NCBI GenBank assembly: GCA_963792655.1
Contig: CAWBWU010000011.1
Location: 62,001-126,000, forward strand
From: DOZZ01 sp963792655
Lineage (GTDB): Bacteria; Acidobacteriota; Terriglobia; Bryobacterales; Bryobacteraceae
Direction of reading: 5' to 3'
DNA length: 64,000 nt
Shown here: positions 38,861 to 49,400 of the stretch, one piece after another
Position numbering within the stretch: the first letter of the stretch is position 1
Layout of the letters: each line of letters begins with the position of its first letter
The notes under the pieces: model-generated
The model's database searches: none
What the model was told of the DNA's origin: nothing
The model's input: the letters and a program-made list of their open reading frames with translations, nothing else
Translations under genes and position numbers: made by a program

Positions 38861-39449
38861 GCACCCGCACCGCAAGAGAGATGCCGGGCGCGTAACGCGC
38901 GCGCTGCTGATCATTGCGCAGTTGCTGGCACTCGCCTCGTTTGGACTGGGGCTGTTGTTCCTGGCGCACACCACTGGCGGCACGCTGTTCCTGTTTGCTT
39001 CGTTCAGCCCGCTTCTGGTACTCACGGCCATTGCCCTGTTGATCGGCGTGGCTTATTACAAGTTCTACAAAAGTCACGAACTGTTTGAAGTGGAGACCTA
39101 TGAACCGGGCGACGTTATCATCCGGCAAGGAGACCCCGGCGATTCGGCTTACTTCATTCATTCCGGCCAGGTCGAAGTCTGGCGCGAGGAAGATGGCCGG
39201 TCGAAGTTACTGACGACACTCGGCCCCGACCAGTACTTTGGCGAGATGGCGCTGATCTCGGGCGAACTGCGAACTGCCAGCATCAAGGCCAAGCAGCCCA
39301 CCAAAGTCGCGGTACTCGGGAAGAAGAACTTCGTTACACTGTTGTCTGTATTGCCGTCGACAAAAGATGACGTGTTGAAGACGGTGCACGATCGCGCCAA
39401 ACAACAAATGGCTGGTAACAAAAGTTCAACTTCAGGAGGCCCTCGATAA
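38853..39449 (+). CDS. Membrane protein with cyclic-nucleotide-binding domain
   Basis: 198 residues. Two N-terminal helices (ALLIIAQLLALASFGLGLLF and LVLTAIALLIGVAYYKFY) precede a cytoplasmic CAP_ED domain: VETYEPGDVIIRQGDPGDSA and YFGEMALISGELRTASIKA, with complete pocket residues. No output domain, so it may act on membrane partners. The second such domain in the cluster, implying shared ligand control. Stop and the next ATG abut (TAAATG). Confidence 0.88.
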   Translation: MSKHPHRKRDAGRVTRALLIIAQLLALASFGLGLLFLAHTTGGTLFLFASFSPLLVLTAIALLIGVAYYKFYKSHELFEVETYEPGDVIIRQGDPGDSAYFIHSGQVEVWREEDGRSKLLTTLGPDQYFGEMALISGELRTASIKAKQPTKVAVLGKKNFVTLLSVLPSTKDDVLKTVHDRAKQQMAGNKSSTSGGPR

Positions 39450-39788
39450 ATGCGAATTACTCTCACCAAATTCATACTGACCTCGACCGCGTTTTCGGTC
39501 GCGTTCGCCGGTAGTGCGCTGCTCGCTGCGGACAGTACCGCAGGGATGGCGATCTACAACACCAAGTGCAAGACGTGCCATGCCGCCGACGGGAACGGAA
39601 ACCCCGGAATGGCCAAGGCACTGAAGGTGGAGTTCAAGCCACTCAGCGGCGCTGCCGTACAGGACATGAGCGATGCTGATCTGAAAGGTGTGATCACCAA
39701 CGGAAAAGGCAAGATGCACGCGGTGGCAGGCGTTGCCGGCGCAGATCTGGACAACGTTGTCGCTTACGTTCGCAGCTTGAAGAAGTAG
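39450..39788 (+). CDS. Periplasmic monoheme cytochrome c
   Basis: 112 residues. Signal peptide TKFILTSTAFSVAFAGSALLAADS (cut likely after ALLAA), one heme motif CKTCH at about 40-44 and distal Met in GKGKMHAVAGV. Size and pattern fit small class I (c5/c6-like) electron shuttles. Preceded by AGGAGG (39436-39441). Last gene of the redox cluster; likely carries electrons from the tetraheme protein. Confidence 0.9.
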   Translation: MRITLTKFILTSTAFSVAFAGSALLAADSTAGMAIYNTKCKTCHAADGNGNPGMAKALKVEFKPLSGAAVQDMSDADLKGVITNGKGKMHAVAGVAGADLDNVVAYVRSLKK

Positions 39789-39812
39789 TTCCTGTTTTTC
39801 CGCGGAAGGGGC

Positions 39813-39836
39813 GCGCCCGGGGGTATCCTCGGGCGC
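39813..39836 (+). terminator. Hairpin after the redox cluster
   Basis: Stem GCGCCCG (39813-39819) with CGGGCGC (39830-39836), loop GGGGTATCCT that can extend the pairing. About 25 bp after the cytochrome stop and in the convergent gap to the multiheme cytochrome operon. No T run, so possibly bidirectional or Rho-assisted. Confidence 0.5.
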
Positions 39837-39976
39837 ATCTGCCAAATTGCGTGCAATCGCGAGTTGTAGACCAGGCTCGCGAGGCTATTCCGATTCACAG
39901 GCGAATTGATGTGCTCACCTCTGGTGCATCAAGGTTCGTCCGCTTAAGACGTCAGTAATCTCGGTCTTCCCGCCTC

Positions 39977-41428
39977 TTACCGTTTCACTCTCCCCACACC
40001 CAATTGACCCTGCACCAGTGGCTTCGTATGGCAATCGGCGCAGGTGTTCTGGTACGTGTGGCAAGTGAAGCATGCCCTTAGGTTCAACATCGCCGGCTGC
40101 GCATGTAAACCAGCTTTGAATAATGGCAGTGGCGCGTGCGAGCGCGGCAATTCGTTGTGGCATCGGCTGCAGTAGTCCGCCGTGTGACACGTAGCGCATT
40201 GCTGACGGTCCATCGCCGCGTACTTGCCGTGGATGTCATCTTTCCAGCGCGCGGTGTGCGATGCGGGCTGCATCACGATGTGGCAAGAGACGCACTGCGC
40301 CTTCGACTCTATCGAAGGCGTCACATTCTGGTGGCACACAAAACACTTTGCATCGGGCGAGAGAGCCTCCGTCGCGTGGTGAGTCCGGAACGTCTCGATG
40401 TGAAACGCGGGCTTCACTGCGCGCGTGTGGCTGTTCGGCACCGAGCCTGCCTCGCGCTCTACGTGACAGGTCTGGCAGTTGGACATGCGGAACGCCACCG
40501 GCATGCGCTTGGAGGTGTCATGGCATTCGACACAATCGAGCATCTTCGGCAACGACAGAGTCGCCAGGCTGGTGCTACGCGGTACCTGGTAGTGGCACGT
40601 GGTGCACTGCAGCTTGAACTCGTCCTTCACTTTGAAGTGCGCGATATGGGTGAATTTTATGTCCACATATTTGCCGGAAGCGACGGTGTGCGGCGTCACC
40701 AGATGACGGCCACCGGTGAAGCCGGGGTTCTCGATCTCTTCCGGTGTATGGCACCCGCGGCAATCTTTGGTGTCGGAGGCGGCATCCAGATGTGGCGTCA
40801 TGCCAGGCTTGGCATGGCACGTGGTGCACTCCGCGTGCGAAGGAAACGTAGCGAACACACCGCCTGGTTCGAATTTATGACAGAAGGTGCAATCAGCGCG
40901 GAATCCCGTCGCCGGATTGATGCGCGCTTTTTGATCAACGTGTTGCGCGTGCGAGAACTGGAACAGCACCGCGCGGTCTTTCTTGTAGCGCGGAAACGGG
41001 TAAAGGCTCGTTGCGTCCGTGGGCGGGAACGTCGAGTGGCATTGGGCGCAGATCTTCGGATTCAGATCTTTATCAAATGCATCCGCATGGCAGGTCATGC
41101 ACTGCTCGTGCCCCGGACGTTTCAACATGACCGAACCTTCTTTTACGGGGACGTGACAGGTGCTGCAGTCGAGTTGCAGTTTACCCGCATGCACTGCATG
41201 CAGATAGAAGGGCGGCCCGGCTGGTTCAGGCCGGTTCTTTGCATCTTCGGCCTGTACCTGCGACGCCGAAACCGATTGCCCGGCCGGCGCGGTTGAGTCA
41301 AGGGCGCCGTGGGGCGAGCCCGCCGTTTGTGCGGCGGTGATTGGCCCAACAACGGCAATCATTGAAAACGCGGCGATGGCAAGCGCGGCGTTCTGAATTG
41401 CGCGGAAAGCCCGCATCAATATTTCCAC
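39977..41428 (-). CDS. 15-heme c-type cytochrome
   Basis: 483 residues, intact. Signal peptide ALAIAAFSMIAVVGPITAAQ, then fifteen CxxCH motifs (CSTCH, CMTCH, CAQCH, CTFCH, CTTCH, CRGCH, CTTCH, CVECH, CQTCH, CFVCH, CVSCH, CATCH, CSRCH, CFTCH, CADCH), many with a preceding distal His (for example FSHAQHV, FTHIAHF). No membrane anchor or lipobox seen, so periplasmic or inside a barrel. Its start overlaps the end of the beta-barrel gene by 13 bp, the arrangement of porin-cytochrome conduits (MtrAB, PCC systems). Confidence 0.92.
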   Translation of the reverse strand: MEILMRAFRAIQNAALAIAAFSMIAVVGPITAAQTAGSPHGALDSTAPAGQSVSASQVQAEDAKNRPEPAGPPFYLHAVHAGKLQLDCSTCHVPVKEGSVMLKRPGHEQCMTCHADAFDKDLNPKICAQCHSTFPPTDATSLYPFPRYKKDRAVLFQFSHAQHVDQKARINPATGFRADCTFCHKFEPGGVFATFPSHAECTTCHAKPGMTPHLDAASDTKDCRGCHTPEEIENPGFTGGRHLVTPHTVASGKYVDIKFTHIAHFKVKDEFKLQCTTCHYQVPRSTSLATLSLPKMLDCVECHDTSKRMPVAFRMSNCQTCHVEREAGSVPNSHTRAVKPAFHIETFRTHHATEALSPDAKCFVCHQNVTPSIESKAQCVSCHIVMQPASHTARWKDDIHGKYAAMDRQQCATCHTADYCSRCHNELPRSHAPLPLFKAGLHAQPAMLNLRACFTCHTYQNTCADCHTKPLVQGQLGVGRVKR

Positions 41429-43104
41429 CTCACGCCCAGGCGCATCATGCGGGAATTCGACAGGTCTGGGCGGAACACGAAAAAGTCATTATCGAGGTTG
41501 TAGTCAGCGAACAGCCGCGTCCGCTGATCCAGACGCAGCCATGCCGTTGCGGTCCAACCGCTCTGGTGCGCATTGTTCACAATCAGAAAGCGATCCTGCA
41601 GGCTCACTCGCCGGTAGTAAGCGCCACCGGTCAACGTCACGCGGCCCTCGCCGAAGTTGCGCCGCAGTTGCACTTGCAGGTCCTTCACGCTGGTTTCGCC
41701 GGCTGAACGGATATCGTCGAAGGTGGTTGCCGTAAAAGGATTGAGCCGGTCGGAATTGCGCTGGTGGTAATCGAGAAAGGTCTCCACGCGACGCAACGCG
41801 AACACTTGCGAACTCAGCCGGTAGTCCGTGAAGGAGGTATCGAAAGGTCCTTGATCGGAACTGCTGTTCAAACGCTTGACCCAGAGTGTTCCGCCCAGAT
41901 GCACCCGGCGGCTAATCTCGCGGCGCGCATCGATTACCACTTGGGAATAGGGAGAGGGCGGTCCCAGGTACAGCCGCGGCTCACTGTTGTACTGGTCGCG
42001 GTCGCGCGCGAACGAAGTGTAGTCGTAGAAGTAATCTTTGTTTGAAAGCTTCTGGAAGAAGCTCACGCGCATCGTGGTCCGGCCGCGGCCGGGGCTGTAG
42101 AGTGCCTGTGCACTGAAATCGACAGGCGCGCCGCCGTACACACGGAAGTAGCTCGTCAGGAGCAGATTTTCCCGTAGCTGGTGACGAACCGCAATGCTGT
42201 TGCTGCCGCGCACATAAAAGAGCGATTCGAGTTCAACACTGGTGCCCGGCCTTAGCTTCAGTACCAGGTTCCCGCCGCCCGTGGCGCGCTGGAGAGGATC
42301 ACTGTAGTAGCTGAACCGCCTGCCTCCAAACAACGTCAGCGCATAACGCGCCCGGTTGAACGTAATCTGTGCGCCGTCGAGCGCGGCGACCTCGGCCCCG
42401 TACACGTACTGCCGCCCCACGACGAACTGAGTGTTCGCGAAAAACCCGTCGGTCGGCTTGCCGTTCACCTCGACCGTCGCCTGATCCAACTCCAGCAGGC
42501 GGCGGCCCGAGTATGTTTCAAGAATTCCCGCGGCGGGAGACACCGGGCTGACACTATCGAGATCCTGACGGTAGCGCAGAGCGAAGTGCGTGTTGATGCG
42601 ATCCGACAGCCATCCACGCGTGCCTAAATCGACGAAACTGGACACCCGGCTGGCGCTACCCTCGAACGCAGGTGGCCATCCGATCCCTGTCGTTACCCCT
42701 GGTATCACGACCGAATCAAAGGGCGCGTTCACGATTGACGTGACCGTTGGGTTCCCGGTAAAGCTGGTCGAGTACCGGTCGTACTCCGTTCGAGTCTCAA
42801 AGAACAAGTGGTTCAGAAAATCCGTCGCCCCATTCTTCTTCCGCGAACCAAAGGCCGGCGCTGATACGAGCGCCGGGTCAACGCGGGCTTGCGGGATCAC
42901 GTTCTGAATGAGGCTGTCCCACGACTCTTCAATGCCTGGCGCAGCCACCGCCGGAGCTGCGGCAGCGGCTTTGGATGCCGCGTTGTCCGCTTGGCCGCCG
43001 GTTTGCGCGAGCGCCAATCCGGAGGCAGCAGCGAAGGCCAGCAACGCTCGCCACGGCTGTAAATTTCTAGTCACCAAGTCTGCACCCGCAGCAAGTCCCT
43101 GCAC
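41416..43104 (-). CDS. Outer-membrane beta-barrel protein, cytochrome partner
   Basis: 562 residues, intact. Signal region ALLAFAAASGLALAQ; after residue 95 alternating amphipathic strands of the type TRTEYDRYSTSF, NTHFALRYRQDL, AGAYYRRVSLQD and TATAWLRLDQRTRLFADYNL, ending LGVRWKY with an aromatic last residue as expected of barrels. No similarity I can name beyond a barrel; size and overlap with the 15-heme gene suggest it sheathes that cytochrome (MtrB-like role, inferred). It lacks the N-terminal CxxC of MtrB. Confidence 0.78.
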   Translation of the reverse strand: MQGLAAGADLVTRNLQPWRALLAFAAASGLALAQTGGQADNAASKAAAAAPAVAAPGIEESWDSLIQNVIPQARVDPALVSAPAFGSRKKNGATDFLNHLFFETRTEYDRYSTSFTGNPTVTSIVNAPFDSVVIPGVTTGIGWPPAFEGSASRVSSFVDLGTRGWLSDRINTHFALRYRQDLDSVSPVSPAAGILETYSGRRLLELDQATVEVNGKPTDGFFANTQFVVGRQYVYGAEVAALDGAQITFNRARYALTLFGGRRFSYYSDPLQRATGGGNLVLKLRPGTSVELESLFYVRGSNSIAVRHQLRENLLLTSYFRVYGGAPVDFSAQALYSPGRGRTTMRVSFFQKLSNKDYFYDYTSFARDRDQYNSEPRLYLGPPSPYSQVVIDARREISRRVHLGGTLWVKRLNSSSDQGPFDTSFTDYRLSSQVFALRRVETFLDYHQRNSDRLNPFTATTFDDIRSAGETSVKDLQVQLRRNFGEGRVTLTGGAYYRRVSLQDRFLIVNNAHQSGWTATAWLRLDQRTRLFADYNLDNDFFVFRPDLSNSRMMRLGVRWKY

Positions 43105-43203
43105 GCCCGACAGGAGCGCGACGGATAAGCCAACCGGCGTTGGTTTGAATTAGATTCACAGAAGCGGCGTTCCTGTGTAAATCCAGTGGTGTCGCGAGCC
43201 AGC

Positions 43204-44068
43204 TTAGCGCCTTGCACCCACGGGGCTCGGGGTCCGGGTCATGGTGGCGCTCAGCCGCGCGATCCTTTTTCGGGCCAGCTCAATCCTCCAGGGATACGTG
43301 TCGGAGTGGTATTGCGTCGCTTGCAGGTACGACTTCAACTCGGAAAGCGCAGACTGGCTTTGGCCAAGCTCTTGGTAGATCGACGCAAGCTCCCAGTGGA
43401 CATGCGCATTGTTCGCCTGATCACCTGTCAACGCTTTGAAGCTGGCGTCGGCCGGCGATAATGCGAGCTCAGCCTGATACGCCGCCACGGCCTGTTTCAA
43501 AATGGACTGCTTCGACCGATTCATCGGCAGCCGACTCGGCTTTCTTCTGATAAGCGTGGCCGATCAGTGAATTGACTTCGAGCCGCAACGGGTCGATCTG
43601 CAGAACTTCCCGATAGAGCCCGATCGCCTCATCCGGATTCTCCTCCACAATCAGGTTGCCAAGCCGCAACCGCACGGTGAACATACAAGGCGCGGGGTTC
43701 AACTGCATATTGGGCGTCAGCGAAGCCGATGTGATCGAGAGAATCTGGCATGTTCCGTTCGCCAGGCTGTTGCCTGCCAGAGACGCGCGGTAATCGGCAA
43801 CAGCGCCCGCATAGTCCTCCAGATCGTCCTGCCGGTGAATGCCACGCTGCGCGAACTCCCAGGTGTTGCCGGGAGTCGTGATCTTCAGCAGTTCCCAATC
43901 GATCTTGCCCTCGAAGTAGAAAGGGTTGGGGATGGGGTAGTTGGGGTTATCCGCTTGGTACGTAACGCCCGGAATGTATTTGCCCGGCGTGTTCGTCGGG
44001 TTCTGTGCCAGTGCCAGGCTCGCACAGAAGCCAAGACACGCGGCAACGATCAGAATTCTTTGTCGCAT
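43204..44068 (-). CDS. Exported TPR-repeat protein (one frameshift)
   Basis: Joined length about 288 residues. Signal peptide RILIVAACLGFCASLALAQ, a unique middle (TYQADNPNYPIPNPFYFEGK, YRASLAGNSLANGTCQIL), then TPR-like helices NPDEAIGLYREVLQIDPLRL, ILKQAVAAYQAELALSPADA and HWELASIYQELGQSQSALSE. One indel near 43500. Lies 4 bp after the pentaheme gene; TPR proteins often serve as scaffolds in multiheme complexes. Function inferred from place only. Confidence 0.82.
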
Positions 44069-44072
44069 GCCG

Positions 44073-46242
44073 TTACTCCTCGATGTTCACGCTGGCCGTA
44101 GCCGTCGCGATCGCGCGGTTGTTGTGAACCAGATCGTCCAACCGCTTTTCGTCCATCAGGTGCAGTGAATGCCCTGCTGGACCATTCGGCCCTGTCACCT
44201 TCGCGATGAACCGCACGAAGACCGGTGGGAAGTGCTCATAGTTCACTTGCGCACTCACCTGCAGCGGACCGGCGATGTGATCGATGCCCATCTCGGCCAG
44301 TTCGTCCCGGGTCGGTAGCTTGATCTTGTAGCGATAGACCGTCGGCCGCAGCGGCGACAGTGAACGGAAGTTATCGACGACGCCCGTGATTGCCGCGTTG
44401 AACGTTTCCTCGTAATGCGGCTGCGCGGGGATGATGTTGCTGCCGTTCGTCGCGTGACCCAGGTTTTCACCCTTGAAGAATACTTTCGTGAGTTCGTTCC
44501 GGAACAGCACAAGTCCTTCCTCAGACCCGCCATAGACGCGCGCGTCCGGACCGTTGTCCGGGCCCAACATGTACACCGAATTGAGAGAGCCGTTCGGGCC
44601 CGTAGCGCCCGGAGCGTAGACGTCCGTCTTCTTTCCACCATCGATGACGGCGATCAGATGTTCCAGATCTTCGTCATCCAGGTTTCCGTCCGGTGTCGTT
44701 CTCACCAGTATCCGGATGTGGCTTATCGACTTGATAGCCGGACTGATACAGCAACACGCCATTTGCATCGGTGACGTTGAGCTGGATGTAAGCCGTGCGC
44801 TCCTGCGAGAAGCCCGCCGGAAAACGGTGTCCGGTGAGCGACACAGCCTGCACGCGCACCTTGAACTCTTCGCCAAGCTCGCGACCGTATCTGAAGATGC
44901 CAGATCGATGCGCACGGCTGCCTTCAGCAGTTCAGCCCGGCGCGCGGCAAGCGCCTTGGGAATTCCATATTCGTCGTTGCCCGGTTCGTACGGATCCGGG
45001 TAATCCGGACCGAGCCTTGCTTTCAATTCATTGGGATACAAAAGCGGGACATCGACGCCGGTAAAGTTATGGCTCACGACGGGGCGCTTCGGCAGCGGGA
45101 AATTCTGGTCGGTAGAAACTCCGGGAACCGCCGCAAAATTCTGCGCAAACACACCGGGCGTGGGCGATGGTCACGGTCATGTTCCCCACCTGGTACGTCG
45201 AATTCTTGGTGAAGGGGAATAGCGACATGTGGCAATCCTGGCAGCGGACGACCTTCCCAAACGGATTGTCAGTCAGTTGTAAGGGCCGTGTCTGCCACTC
45301 CGTGCTCAGGTTCTCCAGCCGGAAATAAGTTACTTTGCCGTTGGCGTCCGGGCTTCCGTTGTACGCCTCGTAGTGCGAAAGGTCGCCCGTTGGTAAGGGT
45401 ACGCGCACGTCGTGACAGGTGTTGCAGAATGCACCGCTGCGCAGGAACGAGATCTTGTTCGGATCGTTGCTCGCGACGTGAAAATTGTTTTTGACCGCTA
45501 CCGGAAACGGAAACGGACCCACTTTCTCAATGGTGTGATTGAGCAGGATCGACATGTTCGCAAATCCATCGTTCTGAGTGGATCGTTGCGTGTCCGCGCC
45601 CTGCAGGTTATGACACAAATCACAAGTAATTCCGTGGGCCGCGAGCGAAGGCTGCGAACCGGCTGGCGGCTCGCCGCCGATCTCGGACGGCATCACCTGC
45701 TTCCCATCAGCGTCCACCAGGTGATAATCGCGCAAAGGATGGAAAAGATCCGGGCGGAACTTCGCGCCGGTAGCAATCTCCGGAACTTCGCGCTTGCTTG
45801 GATCTTCGCCCATCGCTTCGATGTGAGGGTTGTGGCAAGTGAAACAGAACCCGGCGCGCATCTGGTTCGTCGACGTGAAGGTACGCGTCGTGAACATATT
45901 CGTCTTCAGACTCGTCCCGTCCGGATTCACCTTCGTGCTGTCACCGTACACCGGGCGCAACAGGCCGCCATTCAGAAAGTTTCCGGCCGATTCCAAACCG
46001 TTAAAAAGCGGGCTGACGTTACGGTAACCGGATTTCACGGAGCTCCGCAGTTCGTCATACTGCCGCTGATGGCAAGGCAAACAGGAACTGGGCGGCTGAT
46101 ACTCCTGATTCTTGAACAGCGACGACGTGGGATTCGGCGACGACACGGTTTGAGCCATGGCCATCGCGCCCACAAAAAAAGGCAGAAGATTGCGAGCCAG
46201 CGGTGCAGATAAAAAAGACATAAAGCTTACCGGAGTATCCAA
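44073..46242 (-). CDS. Pentaheme c-type cytochrome (frameshifted)
   Basis: Joined length about 723 residues. Signal peptide LARNLLPFFVGAMAMAQ (start may be the Met at 46221), five heme motifs in the first half (CLPCH, CFTCH, CDLCH, CNTCH, CQDCH) and a beta-rich C-terminal half with RVQAVSLTGHRFPAGFSQER and AYIQLNVTDANGVLLYQSGY. Indels near 45150, 44870 and 44700 split it. Resembles multiheme cytochromes of the c554/perihelical-motif type. First gene of the minus-strand electron-transfer operon. Confidence 0.85.
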
Positions 46243-46488
46243 GAATTATATCCGCATGTAAATGCCATTTGATATCACCCGTAAAATTTGGCATAGACCG
46301 CCCGGGCGCGCGATGGTTACCCGTCCGCAAGGGGTAACATCCGGCCGCTTTCTCTCGTCTCTTCGGTTTGCCGTACTGTCTTCGCCAACGTCCGGCGGGC
46401 CAGTGCCTTGTTAAGCTGAATAGAGTTCTCCTGTCTTGAACCCGGCGCCGGGGTGCTCTCATCCCTACTTCTTTAGAGTCCTGAAAAT

Positions 46489-49400
46489 ATGTGGATAGTA
46501 CGGCTGGCTTTACGCCGCCCCTACACCTTCGTGGTGATGTCGGCTTTGATCGTCATCTTGGGAATGGCATCGATTTTCACGATGCCGACCGACATTTTCC
46601 CGAACATCGATATCCCGGTCGTCAGCGTGATCTGGAGCTACAACGGCGTCTCGCCCGACGAGATGGCGAAACGCATCACCACCATCTGCGAACGCGCGAT
46701 GACGACGACGGTGAACGACATCGAGCATATCGAGTCGCAATCGTACAACGGTGTTTCCGTCGTCAAGGTCTTCTTCCAGCCGAAAGTCAAAGTCGAGCTC
46801 GCAATTTCGCAGATCACTTCGATTGTGCAGACGATTCTGCGTGCGCTGCCGCCGGGCATCTTTCCACCGGGCATCATTAAATACAACGCGTCGAGCGTTC
46901 CCATCCTGCAGCTCGGTCTCAACAGCAAGACACTAACTGAACAGCAGCTTTACGACCTTGGCCTGAACTTCATCCGTACGCAGCTCGCCACGGTGCAAGG
47001 CGCGTCGGTTCCCCTGCCCTACGGCGGTAAGGCGCGGCAGATCATGGTCGATCTGGATCCGAATGCGCTCTACGCGAACCATCTGTCGGCAACCGATGTG
47101 AGCAACGCCATCAGCGCGCAGAATCTGATTCTCCCGGCCGGCACCGCGAAAGTCGGAGACCGCGAATACCTGGTTCGTCTGAACAGCAGCCCGCAGCTTG
47201 TCGATCAGATGAACATGCTGCCCATCCGTACTGCGAATGGCGCCACGATTTACGTCAAGGATGTCGCTCAAGTGCGAGACGGCTATGCCGTGCAGCAGAA
47301 CATCGTCCGCCAGAACGGCAGCCGATCGGCCTTGCTCACGGTGCTGAAGAACGGCAACGCGTCAACGCTGGAGATTATTGACAAGGTCAAAGCGCGGCTG
47401 CCCAAGATTCTCGAAAGCATGCCGCCGGGCTTGAACGTTACGCAGCTGTTCGATCAATCGATTTTCGTGCGCGCGGCAATTAGCGGCGTGCTGCGCGAGG
47501 GTGGCATTGCGGCGTTGCTGACCGGGCTGATGATCCTGCTGTTCCTCGGCAGTTGGCGAAGCACCATCATCGTTTGCGTTTCGATTCCGCTCTCGATTTT
47601 GACTTCGCTGATTGTGCTCAGCTTGTTCGGTGAAACGATCAATGTGATGACGCTCGGCGGCCTGTCGCTTGCCGTCGGCATCCTGGTTGACGACGCCACC
47701 GTCGAGATTGAAAACGTTCACCGCAACATGGCGCAGCGCAAGCCTCTCACGCGGGCCATCCTCGATGGTGCGCAACAGATCGCGGTGCCGGCCTTTGTCT
47801 CAACGCTCGCCATCTGTATCGTGTTTGTGCCGGTACTGTTGTTGACCGGCGCGGCGCGTTATCTGTTCACTCCGCTGGCGATGGCTGTGGTGTTCGCGAT
47901 GCTGACGTCTTATCTCCTTTCGCGAACGCTGGTGCCGACCATGGTGCACTACTTGTTGCGCGCTGAGATCGGCCTTTACACCAGCGGTGAGCACGAGAAG
48001 GATCATCCGGGCGAGAGCATCATCTGGCGCGTGCACCATCGTTTCAACCGCCTCTTCGAGAAGATTCGCAATCGCTACCGTGGAGCACTGGCGTGGAGCC
48101 TGCATCATCGCGCCATCGTGACCATCGTGTTCGCAGTGTTCTGCGTAGGCTCGATCGCGCTCGGCGCGTTCGTGGGCGAAGATTTTTTCCCTTACATTGA
48201 TTCTGGCCAGATGCGTCTGCACGTGCGTGCGCCCGAAGGTACCCGCATTGAAGAGACCGAACGTATCTTCGGCGAAGTGGAAGACGAGATTCGCAACATC
48301 ATTCCCGCGCACGATGTCGCCAACATTCTCGACAACATCGGCTTGCCTCCGGGCGGTATCAACCTTGCCTTCAGCGATTCGGCATCGATCGGCAACGGCG
48401 ATGGCGAGATTTTGATTGCGCTCACGGAAGATCGCAAAGGCCATACGCCTGACTACCAACGCCAACTGCGTGACCGGCTGCGTGCAAAGTTTCCGGCCGA
48501 GACATTCTTCTTCCAGGCCGCAAACATCACCAATCAGATTCTGAATTTTGGCTTGCCCGCCCCGATCGACGTACAGATCGTCACGCGCGATGCCGAAGGC
48601 GGCTACAAGATCGCGAAGCAGTTGGAACGTCAGATTTCATTGGTGCGCGGCGCGGTGGATGTGCACGTTCATCAGGAAGTCAGCTACCCCGAAGTTCAGG
48701 TGAATGTCGACCGCACCAAAGCCGGCCAGTTGGGTCTCACTCAGCGCGACGTGGCCAACAGCCTTCTTATCTCGCTTTCATCGAGCGGACAGGTTTCGCC
48801 GAACCAATGGTTGAATCCGGTCAACGGCGTGAACTACAACGTGGCCGTACAGACGCCGACCTATCGCATCGACTCGTTCGACGCGTTGCGGCGCACTCCG
48901 ATTTCGAATCTCGGCGGCTCAAGCACAGAGTTGCTGAGCAACCTTGCATCGTTCGGACGCGGCTCTTCGGTTGCGATTGTCGACCACTACAACGTGCAGC
49001 CGGTGTTCGATGTGTTCGCAAACGTCGAGCGGCGCGATCTGGGCAACGTCTCGAGCGACGTAAACAAGATCATCAAGGACATGAGCAGCAAGATTCCCAA
49101 AGCCACGACGATCGATGTGCGCGGTCAGGTGAAGACCATGCGCGATTCGTTCATCCGGCTCGGCGTCGGGCTGCTCTTTGCGATCCTGTTGGTCTATCTT
49201 TTGATGGTCATTAACTTCCAATCGTGGCTGGATCCGTTCATCATCCTGATGGCGTTGCCGGGAGCCATGGCGGGCATCGTGTGGATGCTGTTCATCACGC
49301 AGACGACGTTCAACGTGCCCTCGCTGATGGGCGCCATCATGTGCATCGGTGTGGCCACCGCGAACAGTATCTTAATGGTGACGTTCGCCAACGATGAACG

